Below, piece after piece: positions 10,318 to 20,729 of a stretch of 64,000 nucleotides of DNA (the stretch's first letter is position 1; each line of letters starts with the position of its first letter). The notes beneath the pieces are model-generated. The model saw only the letters and a program-made list of their open reading frames with translations. It was not told where the DNA came from and searched no databases. Made by a program: the position numbers and the translations under genes. This stretch comes from Branchipolynoe longqiensis (Eukaryota > Annelida > Polychaeta > Phyllodocida > Polynoidae). The stretch is from positions 87,110,762 to 87,174,761 of the forward strand of contig CM059190.1 of assembly GCA_030323885.1 (NCBI GenBank), given 5' to 3'.

Positions 10318-10907
10318 TATGGGTCGTTCTTTAAAGCTGGGTACCACATATTTGGTGTCCATGTTACGATGGACATAATTAATTCTTTCTTTAATAGCAA
10401 GTCAAACAATTTGTGCTGCCTCTGTGTATTAAGTATGTTAGCAATACTATATGTATTTAATCTCTCCGACAAAATGTATCACAAGTATGTTTATATGATT
10501 TTGTGCTAAAGTGAAAATATGAAACATTGCATATTTACACATTTACATCAAAATTGATACAAACTTTTTTTTACAACTTTGTTTCACCTTTTTTCTTCGA
10601 TGACATAATTTTGTTTGCTTAACTGTAATTAATGAAATGTTAATGTTCTGCATGGTAAAATGATGTTCTGGATGTGTGTTTAATTTCCATGTTAGATTTA
10701 AAATTGTAGTCCTTAATTTGAACAAGATCAAAATCGAAAAGTGAAAAAGCTTTTTTTCAACTCTGACATATCCACAACATGTAAACAATCACATGAATAT
10801 GGGTTCTGCTATTTTTTGGAAGTTTGTTCTGCTATTATTTGGAATTTTTCATTTTTGGCTTCTATGTCACAAAACTGGTACCCAGTTTCAGAGAATGACC
10901 CACATAT
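10318..10907. mobile_element. MITE-like element with ~30-bp TIRs
   Basis: The left end (10321-10346) reads GGGTCGTTCTTTAAAGCTGG then GTACCA; the reverse complement of the right end (10876-10905) reads GTGGGTCATTCTCTGAAACT then GGGTACCA. The pair matches at most positions. Both flanks are AT/CATA repeats. The 0.59 kb interior is AT-rich and has no domain. Such short TIR elements depend on a transposase supplied elsewhere. Confidence 0.55.
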
Positions 10908-10989
10908 ACATATACACATAGGTGCATATATACATACATACATAATATGTGTATTATAATGTATTATACGTAATATAAAGGAACGGAGC

Positions 10990-11660
10990 AAAACCCATTG
11001 TTAATTATATTATTATATATATTGTTTATTATACTATCGATTGTATGTATTTGGAGTAGTGCGCCCACCTTAGTACGGAGCGCGCGATTGGGGCGCCACC
11101 TGCATGGTGCGATATTAATGGAAATCATTGTTACTTTGGTTACATTTTTCTTGAGTGCGGTCGTGTAGTACTGGCGCCACCCAGGACATGCTGTATTGCG
11201 ACTTGTGTGGCTCGTTGCACAAAATAGATAAGTCCTGCAAGAAAAGGAAAGGGAAAAGAAAGGGCAAGAAGTTGCCATCAGCAAGAGTTACGAGAACGGA
11301 CAACTGCCATGCAGAGAGAAGACATAGCCAGCAAAATGCAAGCACTCAGATAAGATGAGCAGGAGACATCAATACTTAAAGAAATTGCAGACATAGCACA
11401 AGAAGAAAGGGTTGCTGAACTACAGGAGAGACAAGACGTCATGCGATGGAGATGGGAGGGGCGCCTACTCAACACGCCGCCATTGACAGGCAGGCAACCG
11501 ATACCGCCACGACGGCAGCCACCATGGGCGAACACTCCGACTACTGGGTGGCATGGGCGCAGCAGAGGTTGTGAACTAGGTGGCATAGACGAACCCCATC
11601 CGACTCCAGAAGCAGAAGTACCAGTAGTACAAGAAGGCAACGAAGTAAGTGAAGTCTGAG
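10990..11660 (+). other. Unrecognised short ORF region
   Basis: Two adjacent plus-strand frames are open: 11155-11358 (67 codons, with a CDLCG motif and a Lys/Arg-rich run) and a different frame from 11354 to 11659 (ATG at 11441), whose residues upstream of the ATG read KEIADIAQEERVAELQERQD, a plausible coiled coil. The junction would need a frameshift at about 11353. This could be a decayed transposon or host exon; I recognise no family. Codon bias and conservation cannot be judged here. Confidence 0.25.
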
Positions 11661-12702
11661 ATGGTATGCAGTATTAGGCAACGAAATAAGAAAATTAAAT
11701 TGTTATGAACTAATCACGGCATCAATTCGCTGGTGCCTAAATATCCAAGGCTTAACAGTAAAAGATCTTCGCGTTTTCTTAGAGCATGTATGCTTTATGG
11801 CCTCCAGAGCTAGGCAAAGTGATTTTCAAGACTCAATGCATGTCGAGTATGACAGAGATATCAGGAAGCTGGCGGATGTTGAAGGCTTATATACATATAT
11901 ACATATATACAGTCAAATCTCTCTAACCGACCACTTCCACAGATCGACCCCTCCCCTATATCGATCGCATTATTTGGGTCCCAAATGATTGCCCATATTA
12001 ATTGTAATGATAAAATAAAACTCCCTAAGCTGACCACCTCGCTAAATGGACCATTTAAAGTAGGTCCCATGGTCGGTCGATTTCGAGTGTCATAGCAGCG
12101 GAGTCGGTGAACTGCTTCAAGTCCCGACTGGATGCATACTGGTCAAGCATTACATATATCTTGGAGCCAGTGACAGTTGCTACGATTGACCACATCTGAA
12201 GAACTGTCTCCATTTCAATTAATTAAGAGCGGCTAACAGGTCCAAGGCCTATTATAGCTGTATCCTATTGATTGATTGATTGATTGAGAGGTTTTACTGG
12301 ATATTGATATAAAAAAAAAATGTATATATAATATTTGATCGGAAATCAACGAACAAATTCTAAGCAGGAAGTTCACTTTACTGAACAGCAAGCGTATTTG
12401 TTTCGCGCGAATTCAATTCAATGACGTCATTCTCGCGCAGCCAATCATCGTTATGCAATCCCCGCCTCGACCAATGAGGCTTGTCCTTGGCGTTTTGTCA
12501 CAGTTTCTGGGAGGCTTAGCCGTGAGTTCTCAACAAAGACTGCCTGTAATTGGAAATCCAAATACGTCCAGGTTTGTCATTCAACCAATCTGCATCTAAT
12601 CTGACCACAGACACGCCATGAATACACCAAACTGTAACTTATTTTAAGCTATGAATACGTGATGACCCATGTAGTTCTTTCCATTCATTCCCTTGACGAG
12701 CA
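11661..12702. other. Intergenic stretch with possible repeat ends
   Basis: At 11909 the sequence CAGTCAAATCTCTCTAACCG resembles the terminus of pogo/Tigger-type elements, but no matching inverted end was found, so this is weak. A (ATTG)n run at 12266-12287 may be the tail of a LINE or SINE. No gene is supported. Confidence 0.3.
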
Positions 12703-13047
12703 ACCAGATGGGATGGCCGAATGTGTTGAGCGCCCGTCTCCTGTTTTGGGAGATCCGAACCCATGAGTTTTGGGTTCGAAACCTGGTCGAATGAAACCAA
12801 TGATTTAAAAATGGATACTTGTCGCTTCCTATCCTGGCGCTCTGGATTATTAGAATAGGATAAGGACTGGTTGGCTCAGTGCCAGGATAATGTGACTGAG
12901 TGGGATATCAGGTCACAGTGCTGGTGGCCTGGTCTCCCAGTGGGGCAGCACTATAAAGTCACCATGGGTGCGCACTGTCACAAGTCGGTACTCATCCTGG
13001 TATGACCTTAGATGTTGCTAGGATGTAAAACAACAACAAACAAACAA
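12703..13047 (+). mobile_element. tRNA-derived SINE (family S1), near full length
   Basis: One of the best copies. The head GGGATGGCCGAATGTG is an A-box-like segment and GGGTTCGAAACC a B-box-like segment, the internal RNA polymerase III promoter of tRNA genes. The body follows the family order: ATACTTGTCGCTTCCTA, AAGGACTGGTTGGCTCAGTG, GTGACTGAGTGGGATATCAG, GCAGCACTATAAAGTCACC, GCGCACTGTCACAAGTCGG, ATGACCTTAGATGTTGCTAG. The tail is AAACAACAACAAACAAAC. The extra CCCATGAG between the boxes is shared with the inverted copy at 45626-45956. Confidence 0.9.
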
Positions 13048-13739
13048 CCCTTGCTGAGCACAATGTTCCCTCGGCTGCATCAAAATGTGAAATCGTGCGT
13101 GGCCAATTTAATTGAGTTTGCTGATTCGTCGGCAATCCTGGCCAGCGGACAAACCATGTGCCAATTCCCAACTCGGCTCCCATAAGCCCTCGCTCTGGTT
13201 CAGCCAATCACAGACCACCTCCAATCTCACACCTCCCAGTGGATCACCCCCCCCCCCCACACACACACACATGGAGCCCCCACCAATCACACACAGGCAG
13301 ACGCAAGTTAGTATTTATATATTTATAAACCACAGTACTTATTTAAATGCTATTCTACCCAGGGTCCACACTAATGTTGACATATCAAATTCAAGGACTT
13401 TCAAGGATCTTTCAGCGCAAAATTCCAGGACATTTTTAGTACATTTATTAAAGTAAAGTTCCCTGAAACACAGCTGTATTCATAGCCGATTCAGTGGGTA
13501 AGATGTGAATTGTGAATAAGCTTGAGAAATATCGATGACTACATGTACGCTTTTAATATAACAAATCAAGAGGCAGGATAACAAACCCACAAAAATCACT
13601 TTTAATACAAAACATCACTGACCGAGGTTTGGGTATATCGGCGAAAATAGGCTTTAACAAAATATGATGATGATTTTCCATTTTCAAGGACTTTCAAAGA
13701 TCTTGAGACACACACACTTCCAAGGAGAAAAGTAAACTG
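13048..13739. other. Intergenic stretch with short repeated motif
   Basis: No gene recognised. The motif TTTTCAAGGACTTTCAA or a close variant occurs near 13392 and 13683 and may belong to a decayed DNA transposon. A C-run with CA repeats lies at 13247-13272. Confidence 0.35.
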
Positions 13740-13910
13740 GCTGTTTGTTCGATCGCTGGCCAGATCAAACCAGTATACTTGTCTCTCTCACTGTCTAGCC
13801 TACTGCTCCTCACTACTATGATAGGGTAAGGAGCAGTGGACTGAGGAAGATCAACCATCCACAGCTGGAATTAATTACCCTTGTGAATCAACAATTGTTA
13901 ACCAGATTTC
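13740..13910 (+). mobile_element. Second SINE-like family (S2), partial
   Basis: A GTTCGATCGCTGGCCAGATC segment resembles a B box, followed by a body with GATAGGGTAAGGAGCAGTGG and ACTGAGGAAGA. The same body occurs at 20181-20320, so this is a repeated family distinct from S1. The 5' tRNA head is degraded here. Confidence 0.5.
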
Positions 13911-14234
13911 TTTTTTTTAATTCAAATTTTGTTTTTAAAGCATAAGATTAAGAGTATGAAAGAGCATGTATTGTGAATAAAATTATGCATTTCAACACGG
14001 AATGTGATCACATGTATTGAGCAGGACTCTTGTGTGATATTCCACTTGGTGTGGCCTAAACCATAGGACCGGTATCACTTGCATTGTACCACTATACCAA
14101 CATGACAATGGAAAACAACTTAGTGCATCTGTATTGCGCTTACTAAATTAAAGTTCCATGAAATGAACACTTTTACTAACAGTTTTCATTTCAAGCCAAT
14201 TTGATTTGCTGTATATAGTAACACAGTTAATCTC
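13911..14234. other. Intergenic stretch, nothing recognised
   Basis: AT-rich, no open frame of note and no relationship seen to other parts of the window. Confidence 0.4.
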
Positions 14235-14266
14235 TCCCCCCCCCTCCCCCCCTATGTCTCCCTCCC

Positions 14267-14320
<54 letters not shown>
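14235..14320. repeat. C-rich and (CT)n(AT)n microsatellite
   Basis: Poly-C stretches lead into (CT)n at 14271-14308 and a short (AT)n at 14308-14320, directly against the left terminus of DIRS-C. Confidence 0.9.
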
Positions 14321-14321
<1 letters not shown>

Positions 14322-14802
14322 TTTACCTCGGTACCAAGCCTACGGCTACTCGAGGTCGAGGGAGAAGGAAGCAACATCCGGTTTCTACCAATTGTCATAT
14401 TCCGCTTAAGACGAAAATTGGAATTGTAGAAGTTGCACATACAGTTTTTTTACAAAAGATTAACGATTCTTCTAACGTGAGTTACCGCCGGCACAAAGAG
14501 GAAGTACGGTCTTATATTCTTGTGTAATTAAGGTTCGAACAGGAGGCACATGTTGTCAGATTTGTAGGATCTTGACATGTATTTAGAGAGTTACGAACCT
14601 TTTTTGGTCGGTGCTGTAAATATCGTAGCATCACGTTTATTTTTGCCGCCTGTTGCCGAACGGAGAGACAGGTTGGCTGGCGCCATTTCATCACTTAGTT
14701 GTTAGATTGCCGCCCGTTGCCGAACGGAGAGACAGGTTGGCTGGAGCCATTTCGTCGCTAGATATTTTTTTCTTGTGGTGTACCTCCGAGTTTCATAATA
14801 TT

Positions 14803-14841
14803 TTCTCCAATTCGTCGGCGTAGTAGTCACGGGCGGGAGAA
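14803..14841 (+). promoter_or_regulatory. Conserved leader hairpin 1 (DIRS-C copy)
   Basis: Outer stem TTCTCC/GGAGAA is unchanged; inner stem is TTCGT (14811-14815) with ACGGG (14829-14833) using G-T pairs; the loop holds GGCGTAGTAGTC. Pairing is kept although the bases differ from DIRS-A. Confidence 0.55.
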
Positions 14842-14954
14842 GTGTATGATACAGAGAGTGTGGGCGGATACCTACACTGGTTCCGCCCCCGCGTTTGGTT
14901 CGCCTGGGATTTCCAAAGCGATATACGTTTGACTGAATTCTAGCTTACACACCC

Positions 14955-14986
14955 GGTTTAAAACGGTATAAATACGTCTTTAAACC
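14955..14986 (+). promoter_or_regulatory. Conserved TATA-loop hairpin (DIRS-C copy)
   Basis: Stem GGTTTAAA (14955-14962) with TTTAAACC (14979-14986); loop CGGTATAAATACGTC, TATAAA at 14967-14972, 125 nt before the gag ATG. The stem sequence differs from DIRS-A while the loop core is kept. Confidence 0.5.
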
Positions 14987-15103
14987 CTTCCTGCCTGCTT
15001 GCGGTGCGTGTAGACGCTTAGTAGCGTGTTTTGTACGTGGTTGCGTTTTGAGTACGTAGTAATCCAATAATTTGGTTGCAGACTACTCACGATGGCGGCG
15101 CGA

Positions 15104-15603
15104 NNNNNNNNNNNNNNNNNNNNNNNNNNNNNNNNNNNNNNNNNNNNNNNNNNNNNNNNNNNNNNNNNNNNNNNNNNNNNNNNNNNNNNNNNNNNNNNNN
15201 NNNNNNNNNNNNNNNNNNNNNNNNNNNNNNNNNNNNNNNNNNNNNNNNNNNNNNNNNNNNNNNNNNNNNNNNNNNNNNNNNNNNNNNNNNNNNNNNNNNN
15301 NNNNNNNNNNNNNNNNNNNNNNNNNNNNNNNNNNNNNNNNNNNNNNNNNNNNNNNNNNNNNNNNNNNNNNNNNNNNNNNNNNNNNNNNNNNNNNNNNNNN
15401 NNNNNNNNNNNNNNNNNNNNNNNNNNNNNNNNNNNNNNNNNNNNNNNNNNNNNNNNNNNNNNNNNNNNNNNNNNNNNNNNNNNNNNNNNNNNNNNNNNNN
15501 NNNNNNNNNNNNNNNNNNNNNNNNNNNNNNNNNNNNNNNNNNNNNNNNNNNNNNNNNNNNNNNNNNNNNNNNNNNNNNNNNNNNNNNNNNNNNNNNNNNN
15601 NNN
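15104..15603. other. Assembly gap (500 N)
   Basis: Exactly 500 N, the customary placeholder length, so the true size is unknown. Open frames spanning it are artefacts. Confidence 0.99.
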
Positions 15604-15849
15604 GCACGACGAGGTTGCGATAACTATTCCATTCTGGGTTTGTATTTCCGCTTGCGGACTGGTTTTATTTGATAGCTTGTGTACTGTTCAAATGACACAA
15701 AGGTCAAAGGTGAGAATGAGGAGCCGCTATCAGACTGTAAATGCTCAGTAAACTGAGGTTAGAGCAGCTCACATCTGACGTAGATTAGACGATGTCTGTC
15801 TGCTCCCCCTCCCCCACTCCCCCACCCCCACCCCACCATACAGTTATAC
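15604..15849. other. Post-gap stretch, nothing recognised
   Basis: No similarity to DIRS gag, pol or the right ITR is seen immediately after the gap. A C-rich run lies at 15803-15836. Confidence 0.5.
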
Positions 15850-16178
15850 CCAGTCGGGATGACCGATTGAATTGAGCTCCATCTCCCGCTTTGGTAGATC
15901 GTGGGATTCGAACCCTGGTTGAGTCAAACCAATGACTTAAAAAGTGATACTTGTTTCTACATAGAGTGGCGCTCGGCATTATTAGGATTGGGAAAGGGCT
16001 GGTTGGCTCCATGTCAGGATAATGTGACTGAGTTGGATATCAGGTCATGGTGCTGATGGCCTGGTCTCCCAGTGGGGAAGCACTATAAAGTCACCATGAG
16101 TGTGGACTGCCACAAGTTGGTACCCATCCTGATGTGACCTTCGATGTTGCCAGGACATAAAACTCCAGCAACCAACCC
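15850..16178 (+). mobile_element. tRNA-derived SINE (family S1), near full length
   Basis: Head AGTCGGGATGACCGATTGAA with B-box-like GGGATTCGAACCCTGG; body with GGATTGGGAAAGGGCTGGTT, GTGACTGAGTTGGATATCAG, GAAGCACTATAAAGTCACC and CTTCGATGTTGCCAGGACAT; tail ACTCCAGCAACCAACC. The tail type (CCAACAACCAACC) differs from the AACAACAAACAAAC type, so the family has at least two tail variants. Confidence 0.88.
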
Positions 16179-16307
16179 CTACAGTTATTGACACACATTC
16201 GTAGACATCCTACTGACAGGGGTAGGCAGCTCTCCCTTTGTTAATGCTGTCAAGTTTTTTGTAGTTTCTTTTTTAAAGTCGCTGTCACTCATCCGAGAAG
16301 GACGCTG

Positions 16308-16600
16308 TGTTCGGATTGGTAGAGCGCAGTCTTCCCGTCAGGAAGGTTGGGAGGTCGATTGCGGGTCGAGTCAAACCAACAACTTACAATATGGATACTT
16401 GCCGCTACCTAGCTTGGTGCTCGGCATTACTAGTATAGGGTAAGGACTGGTTAGCTCAGTATCAGAATAATGTGACTGAGTGAGATATCCGACCATGGTG
16501 CCAGCAGCCTGGTGCCATAGTGAGGCAGCACTATAAAGTCGCCATTCAGGACGTACACTATTAGTTGCAGTGCTGATTATGCCAGTCTCAGGCATCTTTA
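16308..16600 (+). mobile_element. tRNA-derived SINE (family S1), 3'-divergent copy
   Basis: Head GTTCGGATTGGTAGAGCGCA, B-box-like region GCGGGTCGAGTCAAACCAAC, then the standard body to GCAGCACTATAAAGTCGCC. After about 16545 it departs from the family and the usual gene-3' tail is missing, so it is truncated or replaced. Confidence 0.75.
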
Positions 16601-16666
16601 AAATGCAACATAATGGGGAATGACCAACCACCCGGTTTTATTCTCCTGCCATGGTGGGTAATGGTG

Positions 16667-17189
16667 CTGTCATATTACGACGCTTCTGGCCAACACGCGT
16701 CGACGTATGTGATTTTTTGGCGCAATGTCGGGATACGTCAGGAAGCATTATGCGCACGTTAGGCACGCGTTTGTATTCGTTGATGGACGGTGATGGTCGA
16801 CGAGGGTCGGCGGCGATGACACGTGACAACGGGCGGGTGCCAACGTTATGGCAACGTTAGGGGCTCGTCGAGATGCATTAGAAGCGCGTTGGAGGTACGT
16901 TATTCTGACGTTGTGTGACGTCATACCTATACTTTTTTTCCTCTGATGGCAAGCGCTGGAATAACGTTATGTGAACGCTAGGCACGCACCGCGCGCGCGT
17001 GATCTCGTTCCCACACGTTGCGCCAAACTTTTTTAGTTTTTTTTCTCTGGAGTCGATATACGTTACCACAAAGTCGGCCGCACGCTACCAATACGTTGCG
17101 CTGACGCCGAAAGGTTTGACGTGTCTCGACGATTAAACATGAATTTGCGTGTTGGTGGCACGCCAGCGAGAAGCGTCGTAATGTGACAG
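16667..17189. mobile_element. CpG-rich MITE-like element with 21-bp TIRs
   Basis: Left CTGTCATATTACGACGCTTC (16667) and right AGAAGCGTCGTAATGTGACA (17169) are inverted copies with one mismatch. The interior is rich in CpG and in repeats of ACGTTA and GGCACGC, unlike the AT-rich surroundings, and has no transposase frame. CpG retention could mean recent arrival or low methylation. Confidence 0.6.
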
Positions 17190-17433
17190 GGCCCTATAAG
17201 GTCCTTATCTGAACTCGGCGTCGTTAAATAAAACAAACTGTTCTTATCTGTATTCAGCTGCTCTGTAAGGCGCTCCCCTGACAGGTAGAGCCGAGGGTGG
17301 AGCTTATTCACAGCTTCTCAATGACACCCTCAAAGTGTACCCCCTCCCTGCTTCCACTTGCAAATTTATGTTTCTGAAGCTTACCTAATATAGGCCGGGG
17401 CACTAATAGCAAGTTACCCACTGCTACCGTTCA

Positions 17434-17540
17434 TTTGTGTAGGTTTCAGAGGTGATTTGTGTAAGTTTCAAAAGTGATTTGTGTAACTTTCAGAGGTGAT
17501 TTGTGTAACTTTCAGAGATGTGTAAGTTTCAGCGATGAGA
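17434..17540. repeat. ~22-bp minisatellite (TGATTTGTGTAAGTTTCAGA)
   Basis: Four to five imperfect copies in tandem, the last shortened. Immediately precedes the next MITE. Confidence 0.85.
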
Positions 17541-17560
17541 TTTTTTGTTCTCTCTCTTAA

Positions 17561-18201
17561 GCCGTGTTTACACGGGTGAGTTAAAACGCTTCATATAAAA
17601 CCACTTGCCTAGATCGATTTACATTTGCCATGTAAACGCGACACTGTGGCGTTTTAGGGCTGAATCGATTCATATAAATCGGTAGATGTAAACCACCTTG
17701 CGAGGTAGTATAGATCAAGCTATACCGCTGGTTCCCGGGCAGCGATAGTGTAAAATAGCGGTGCTCGCCGATTACAGGCTCAGCTGTAAATATACACTGG
17801 TACCCAGCAGTGTTAGGGACCGATTAGGCCAAAATCTATTGAATGCGATCATATTTAACAGAATTACATACTCAAATAATGGAATTTAATTAAATTAACC
17901 CTAAATTCCAAGCGATATTAACGTAGCCGCTACATCGGCATCGTTATTCATATTGTGAATCGACGAATGTAAACTAAACAAATAGCAGTGCTCGCCGGCT
18001 ACAGGCTCACCACTAAGGCTGCTGGTCCCCGGGCGCCGATAGTGTCAAATAGCGGTGCTCGCCGGCTACAGGCTCACCACTAAGGCTGCTGGTTCCCGGT
18101 CGCGGACACAGTTTCAAATTTGTCATGTAAACTTGCCACTACATCGCTTCATATAAATCGATTTGCCTAATTCGCTTCACAATTGCCCGTGTAAACACGG
18201 C
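17561..18201. mobile_element. MITE-like element with GCCGTGTTTACACGGG TIRs
   Basis: Perfect 16-bp inverted ends (17561-17576 and 18186-18201), with homology extending inward (GCTTCATATAAA). The outer four bases are TTAA on the left and TTTA on the right, compatible with an eroded TTAA target site, as in piggyBac-type transposition, but this is only suggestive. The interior contains a ~66-bp tandem unit around GGTGCTCGCCGGCTACAGGC, seen two to three times between 17758 and 18105. No coding capacity. Confidence 0.7.
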
Positions 18202-18605
18202 TTTAGTCATGTGGCTGATTCCCCTCGCGGTCAGAATTTCCGGAAGTCAGATTTCCGCTTTGTTATTGTAATTGGAGGCGACTACCATCGCTGAAGTATA
18301 GAGCAGCCTCGATATTGAGAGGTCAGGAAAATGCCTTCACTGCATCGAAACTTTTGGTTTTTGTATATTTACTAATTACATCCTTTGAGAAGCTAGTAAG
18401 CGAAAGTTGAACAAAAAGCGAATATTTAGCGAAAGCGAAAATTTTGCAAGAAGCGAATATTTAGTGAAAACTGAAAATTGAAAGATAAGTGAAAATTTCG
18501 TGCAAAGCCAACGTCTTTACTTTTTTTAGCGAAAAATGAAAATTGATCAAAGTACAAAGATTACTGAAAAGCGAAAATTGATTTTTGTCACTGCGTTTGA
18601 CATTA
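18202..18605. other. Intergenic stretch with degenerate AGCGAAAA repeats
   Basis: Loose repetition of AAGCGAATATTTAGCGAAA variants at 18400-18590. No gene seen. Confidence 0.5.
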
Positions 18606-18668
18606 GTAGAATAGAGCAAAGACTGGTTCACTCATTCTCAGGACAATGTGATACAGTGGGATATCGGG
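18606..18668 (+). mobile_element. SINE S1 body fragment
   Basis: A plus-strand piece from AAGACTGGTTCACTC to GGGATATCGGGTCAT that ends abruptly against a minus-strand SINE, so one copy was broken by insertion or inversion of another. Confidence 0.65.
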
Positions 18669-18995
18669 TCATAGCAACATCTAAGGTCATATCAGGACGG
18701 GTGCTGACTTGTGACAGTGCGCACTCATGGCGACTTTATAGTGCTGTCCCACTGGGAGGATACTTGGCCGCTGGCACCATGATTCCAAGATCCCAATATT
18801 CCACAGAATCACGTTATCCTGACACTGTGCTAACCGGCCCTTGTCCTGTCCTATTAATGCGACCTATTGATGTTGGCTAGGTAGCGACAAGAATCAATTT
18901 TACAAGTCATTGGTTTGACTCGGCTGGGATTCGAACTCCTGACCTTCCACACGGCAAGCCTGCGCTCTACCGATATGGCCACCGCGTCCGGTATA
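18669..18995 (-). mobile_element. tRNA-derived SINE (family S1), minus strand
   Basis: Reads on the plus strand from AGCAACATCTAAGGTCATAT through GCGACTTTATAGTGCTG and AAGTCATTGGTTTGACTCGG to GGGATTCGAACTCC and GGCCACCGCGTCCGGT. All family blocks are present in reverse order, including both internal promoter boxes. Confidence 0.88.
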
Positions 18996-19198
18996 AGCAC
19001 TATATATACCATATATATAATGAAATTATGGAACTATAAACAACAACACTCGTGGCTTCCACATGTAAAAATATACGGATTTTCGGTTAAGAATTATATA
19101 TTGGCAGAGAGCATTATTATTCTTGGATGTCGGAGTGGGACTTAAGTTATGTAAACTAAAAGTAACTAAAATCAATAGAATCCCACTCCCATTGTACA

Positions 19199-19312
19199 TG
19201 ATGCTGAATGAGGTAAACTATATGTTAGATATTATGAGTGGAGTTGATGGAAATGTATATGATGCTGAATGATGTAAGCTATCTGTTATATATGATGTTT
19301 GGAGTTAATGGA
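19199..19312. repeat. Two-copy tandem repeat (~60 bp)
   Basis: ATGATGCTGAATGAGGTAAA and ATGATGCTGAATGATGTAAG begin two adjacent imperfect units. The neighbouring 18996-19198 and 19313-20180 stretches show no gene or recognisable element. Confidence 0.6.
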
Positions 19313-20180
19313 AAGAGTTCCTTTGCAAGAAACAGTACATGATGATTGAAATGTTCTCTATGTGTTCATAAAGAATACAAAAGAGGAAAAGAATGATTTT
19401 ACTATATACAATATCTGTAACTGTTGCAAGATCCTGTCCACCCAAGACCACCCGACTGACCCACCTGCCTGATTTGCATATGTATGGAGTACACCACCTG
19501 CAGCTGGTTTGAGTGACAGCCCTAATGGGGTGGTCACCCACCCAGTCTGTGGGGGAGTGTCTCATTGGCTGGCTGGGGAATGTCCGGTCACCTGACTCCC
19601 TTGTCCTATCCTGACCACACACTAGTCTCAACTAATTAATTATTCAAGATTTTGCCTCAGACACACTGAAGGAAAATCACTCTCATCCTGGCTCTTGAGT
19701 GAGACAGACCTACTCTAGAGCAGGACCCCAGACACTCTGTCTGATGCTATCCAAATTCAGATATTCAAATTGAGTGCATCCACAGCCATAGGACTCCTGT
19801 CCCATGGGTTGTTGGCACTGTTTCAATATACCGGCTAAAGTGACAATGAGACATAGTGTGGCAGTATATGAGAGTACAGTGCTAGGTCACTGATGGGGGA
19901 TGACAGGATGCGCCAATAAAGCCAATTATTCACTGTCATCCTGTGACAGTTTCCTCCTCTTTCCGACATGGTAAATTGATAGGCAATTGCATCACAGGTG
20001 AAATGAAGGGGGAGAGTTTTGTAATCACATAGGGTGCTCCCAGCGGCAGAGACCCGTGTTTTTATACACAGTTCTATCCATAACGGGTGCGCAACTAATT
20101 ATAGCCTGGAACCTGAACTTTGGATAGCATGAAAACAGTTATATATAAAGTAGATTTTAAATTATAACTGAACCTGTGGG

Positions 20181-20320
20181 ATGGCCTAATGAGTTGAATA
20201 GTGGCTTACTGTGCGGCGGGTCGTTGGTTCGATTCCAAACCCAGTCAAGCCACTGATATTAGGGTAGGATTAGGAGCAGTGAGATGAGGGAGACCAAATA
20301 GCTGATTTGAATCCCCCCCC
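20181..20320 (+). mobile_element. Second SINE-like family (S2), copy with tRNA-like head
   Basis: Head GATGGCCTAATGAGTTGAAT and B-box-like GTTGGTTCGATTCC, then AGGGTAGGATTAGGAGCAGT and GAGATGAGGGAGACC shared with 13740-13910. It ends near a C/CA run at 20311-20334. Confidence 0.55.
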
Positions 20321-20729
20321 ACACACACACACTTAATCATGGAATGCACCACCCCCACACACTCCAACAATTAATAAATAAATAGAGAACATAAGTGTAG
20401 ATTATTATATTAGTCCTCCTACATGAACCGTGAATAATGTGTGCTCCCTCTATTTATACCCCTGAAGTATCTTGAACCAATTCCAAGCCTTATCGAATTG
20501 CTAATATAGGAACTCCCATTTAGATATCACTTGACGTGGAATTGAGCCGTAAGGTATTCAGTAGGTACTTAGCTACGCTGAGGAGACCGATTGGCAATTA
20601 TGTCCCCGATAAAGATAATGAGATGGCGCTTGTTTCTTCTTATAACATGACTAGTATGATGAACAAGGAATCTACAGACATAGAACATCTTGCGCCGTGC
20701 GATCAACATCAAAGGTTTCTGTAGAATGT

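Larger units (their letters stand above)
14477..15081 (+). other. Putative 5'-leader intron of DIRS-C
   Basis: Donor AACGTGAGTT and acceptor TTGGTTGCAG delimit 605 nt, close to 588 nt in DIRS-A and 600 nt in DIRS-B although the sequence has largely diverged. The upstream exon 14321-14476 has no ATG, and the gag ATG at 15092 would be the first AUG after splicing. The branch point is less clear than in the other two. Confidence 0.4.
14321..15103 (+). mobile_element. DIRS-C: 5' end of a diverged DIRS-like element, cut by the assembly gap
   Basis: Begins TTTTACCTCGGTACCAAGCC, the same terminal block as DIRS-A and DIRS-B but with a diverged ITR interior. The leader keeps the TTCTCC/GGAGAA hairpin (14803-14841), the TATA-loop hairpin (14955-14986), a donor GTGAGT at 14477 and an acceptor GGTTGCAG at 15081 just before ATG 15092. 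A 64-bp segment around GCCGAACGGAGAGACAGG is tandemly duplicated (14643-14690 and 14707-14755). The gag frame starts MAAR and then hits the N run. No right ITR is visible after the gap, so most of the element is hidden in or lost at the gap. Confidence 0.75.

Noticed and set aside
11909..12090. pogo/Tigger-like MITE
   Set aside because: Only one plausible terminus was found and the right side does not supply its inverse, so it is mentioned only as a weak hint.
15072..15751. Frames spanning the N run
   Set aside because: They are artefacts of the 500-N gap; only MAAR of the DIRS-C gag is supported.
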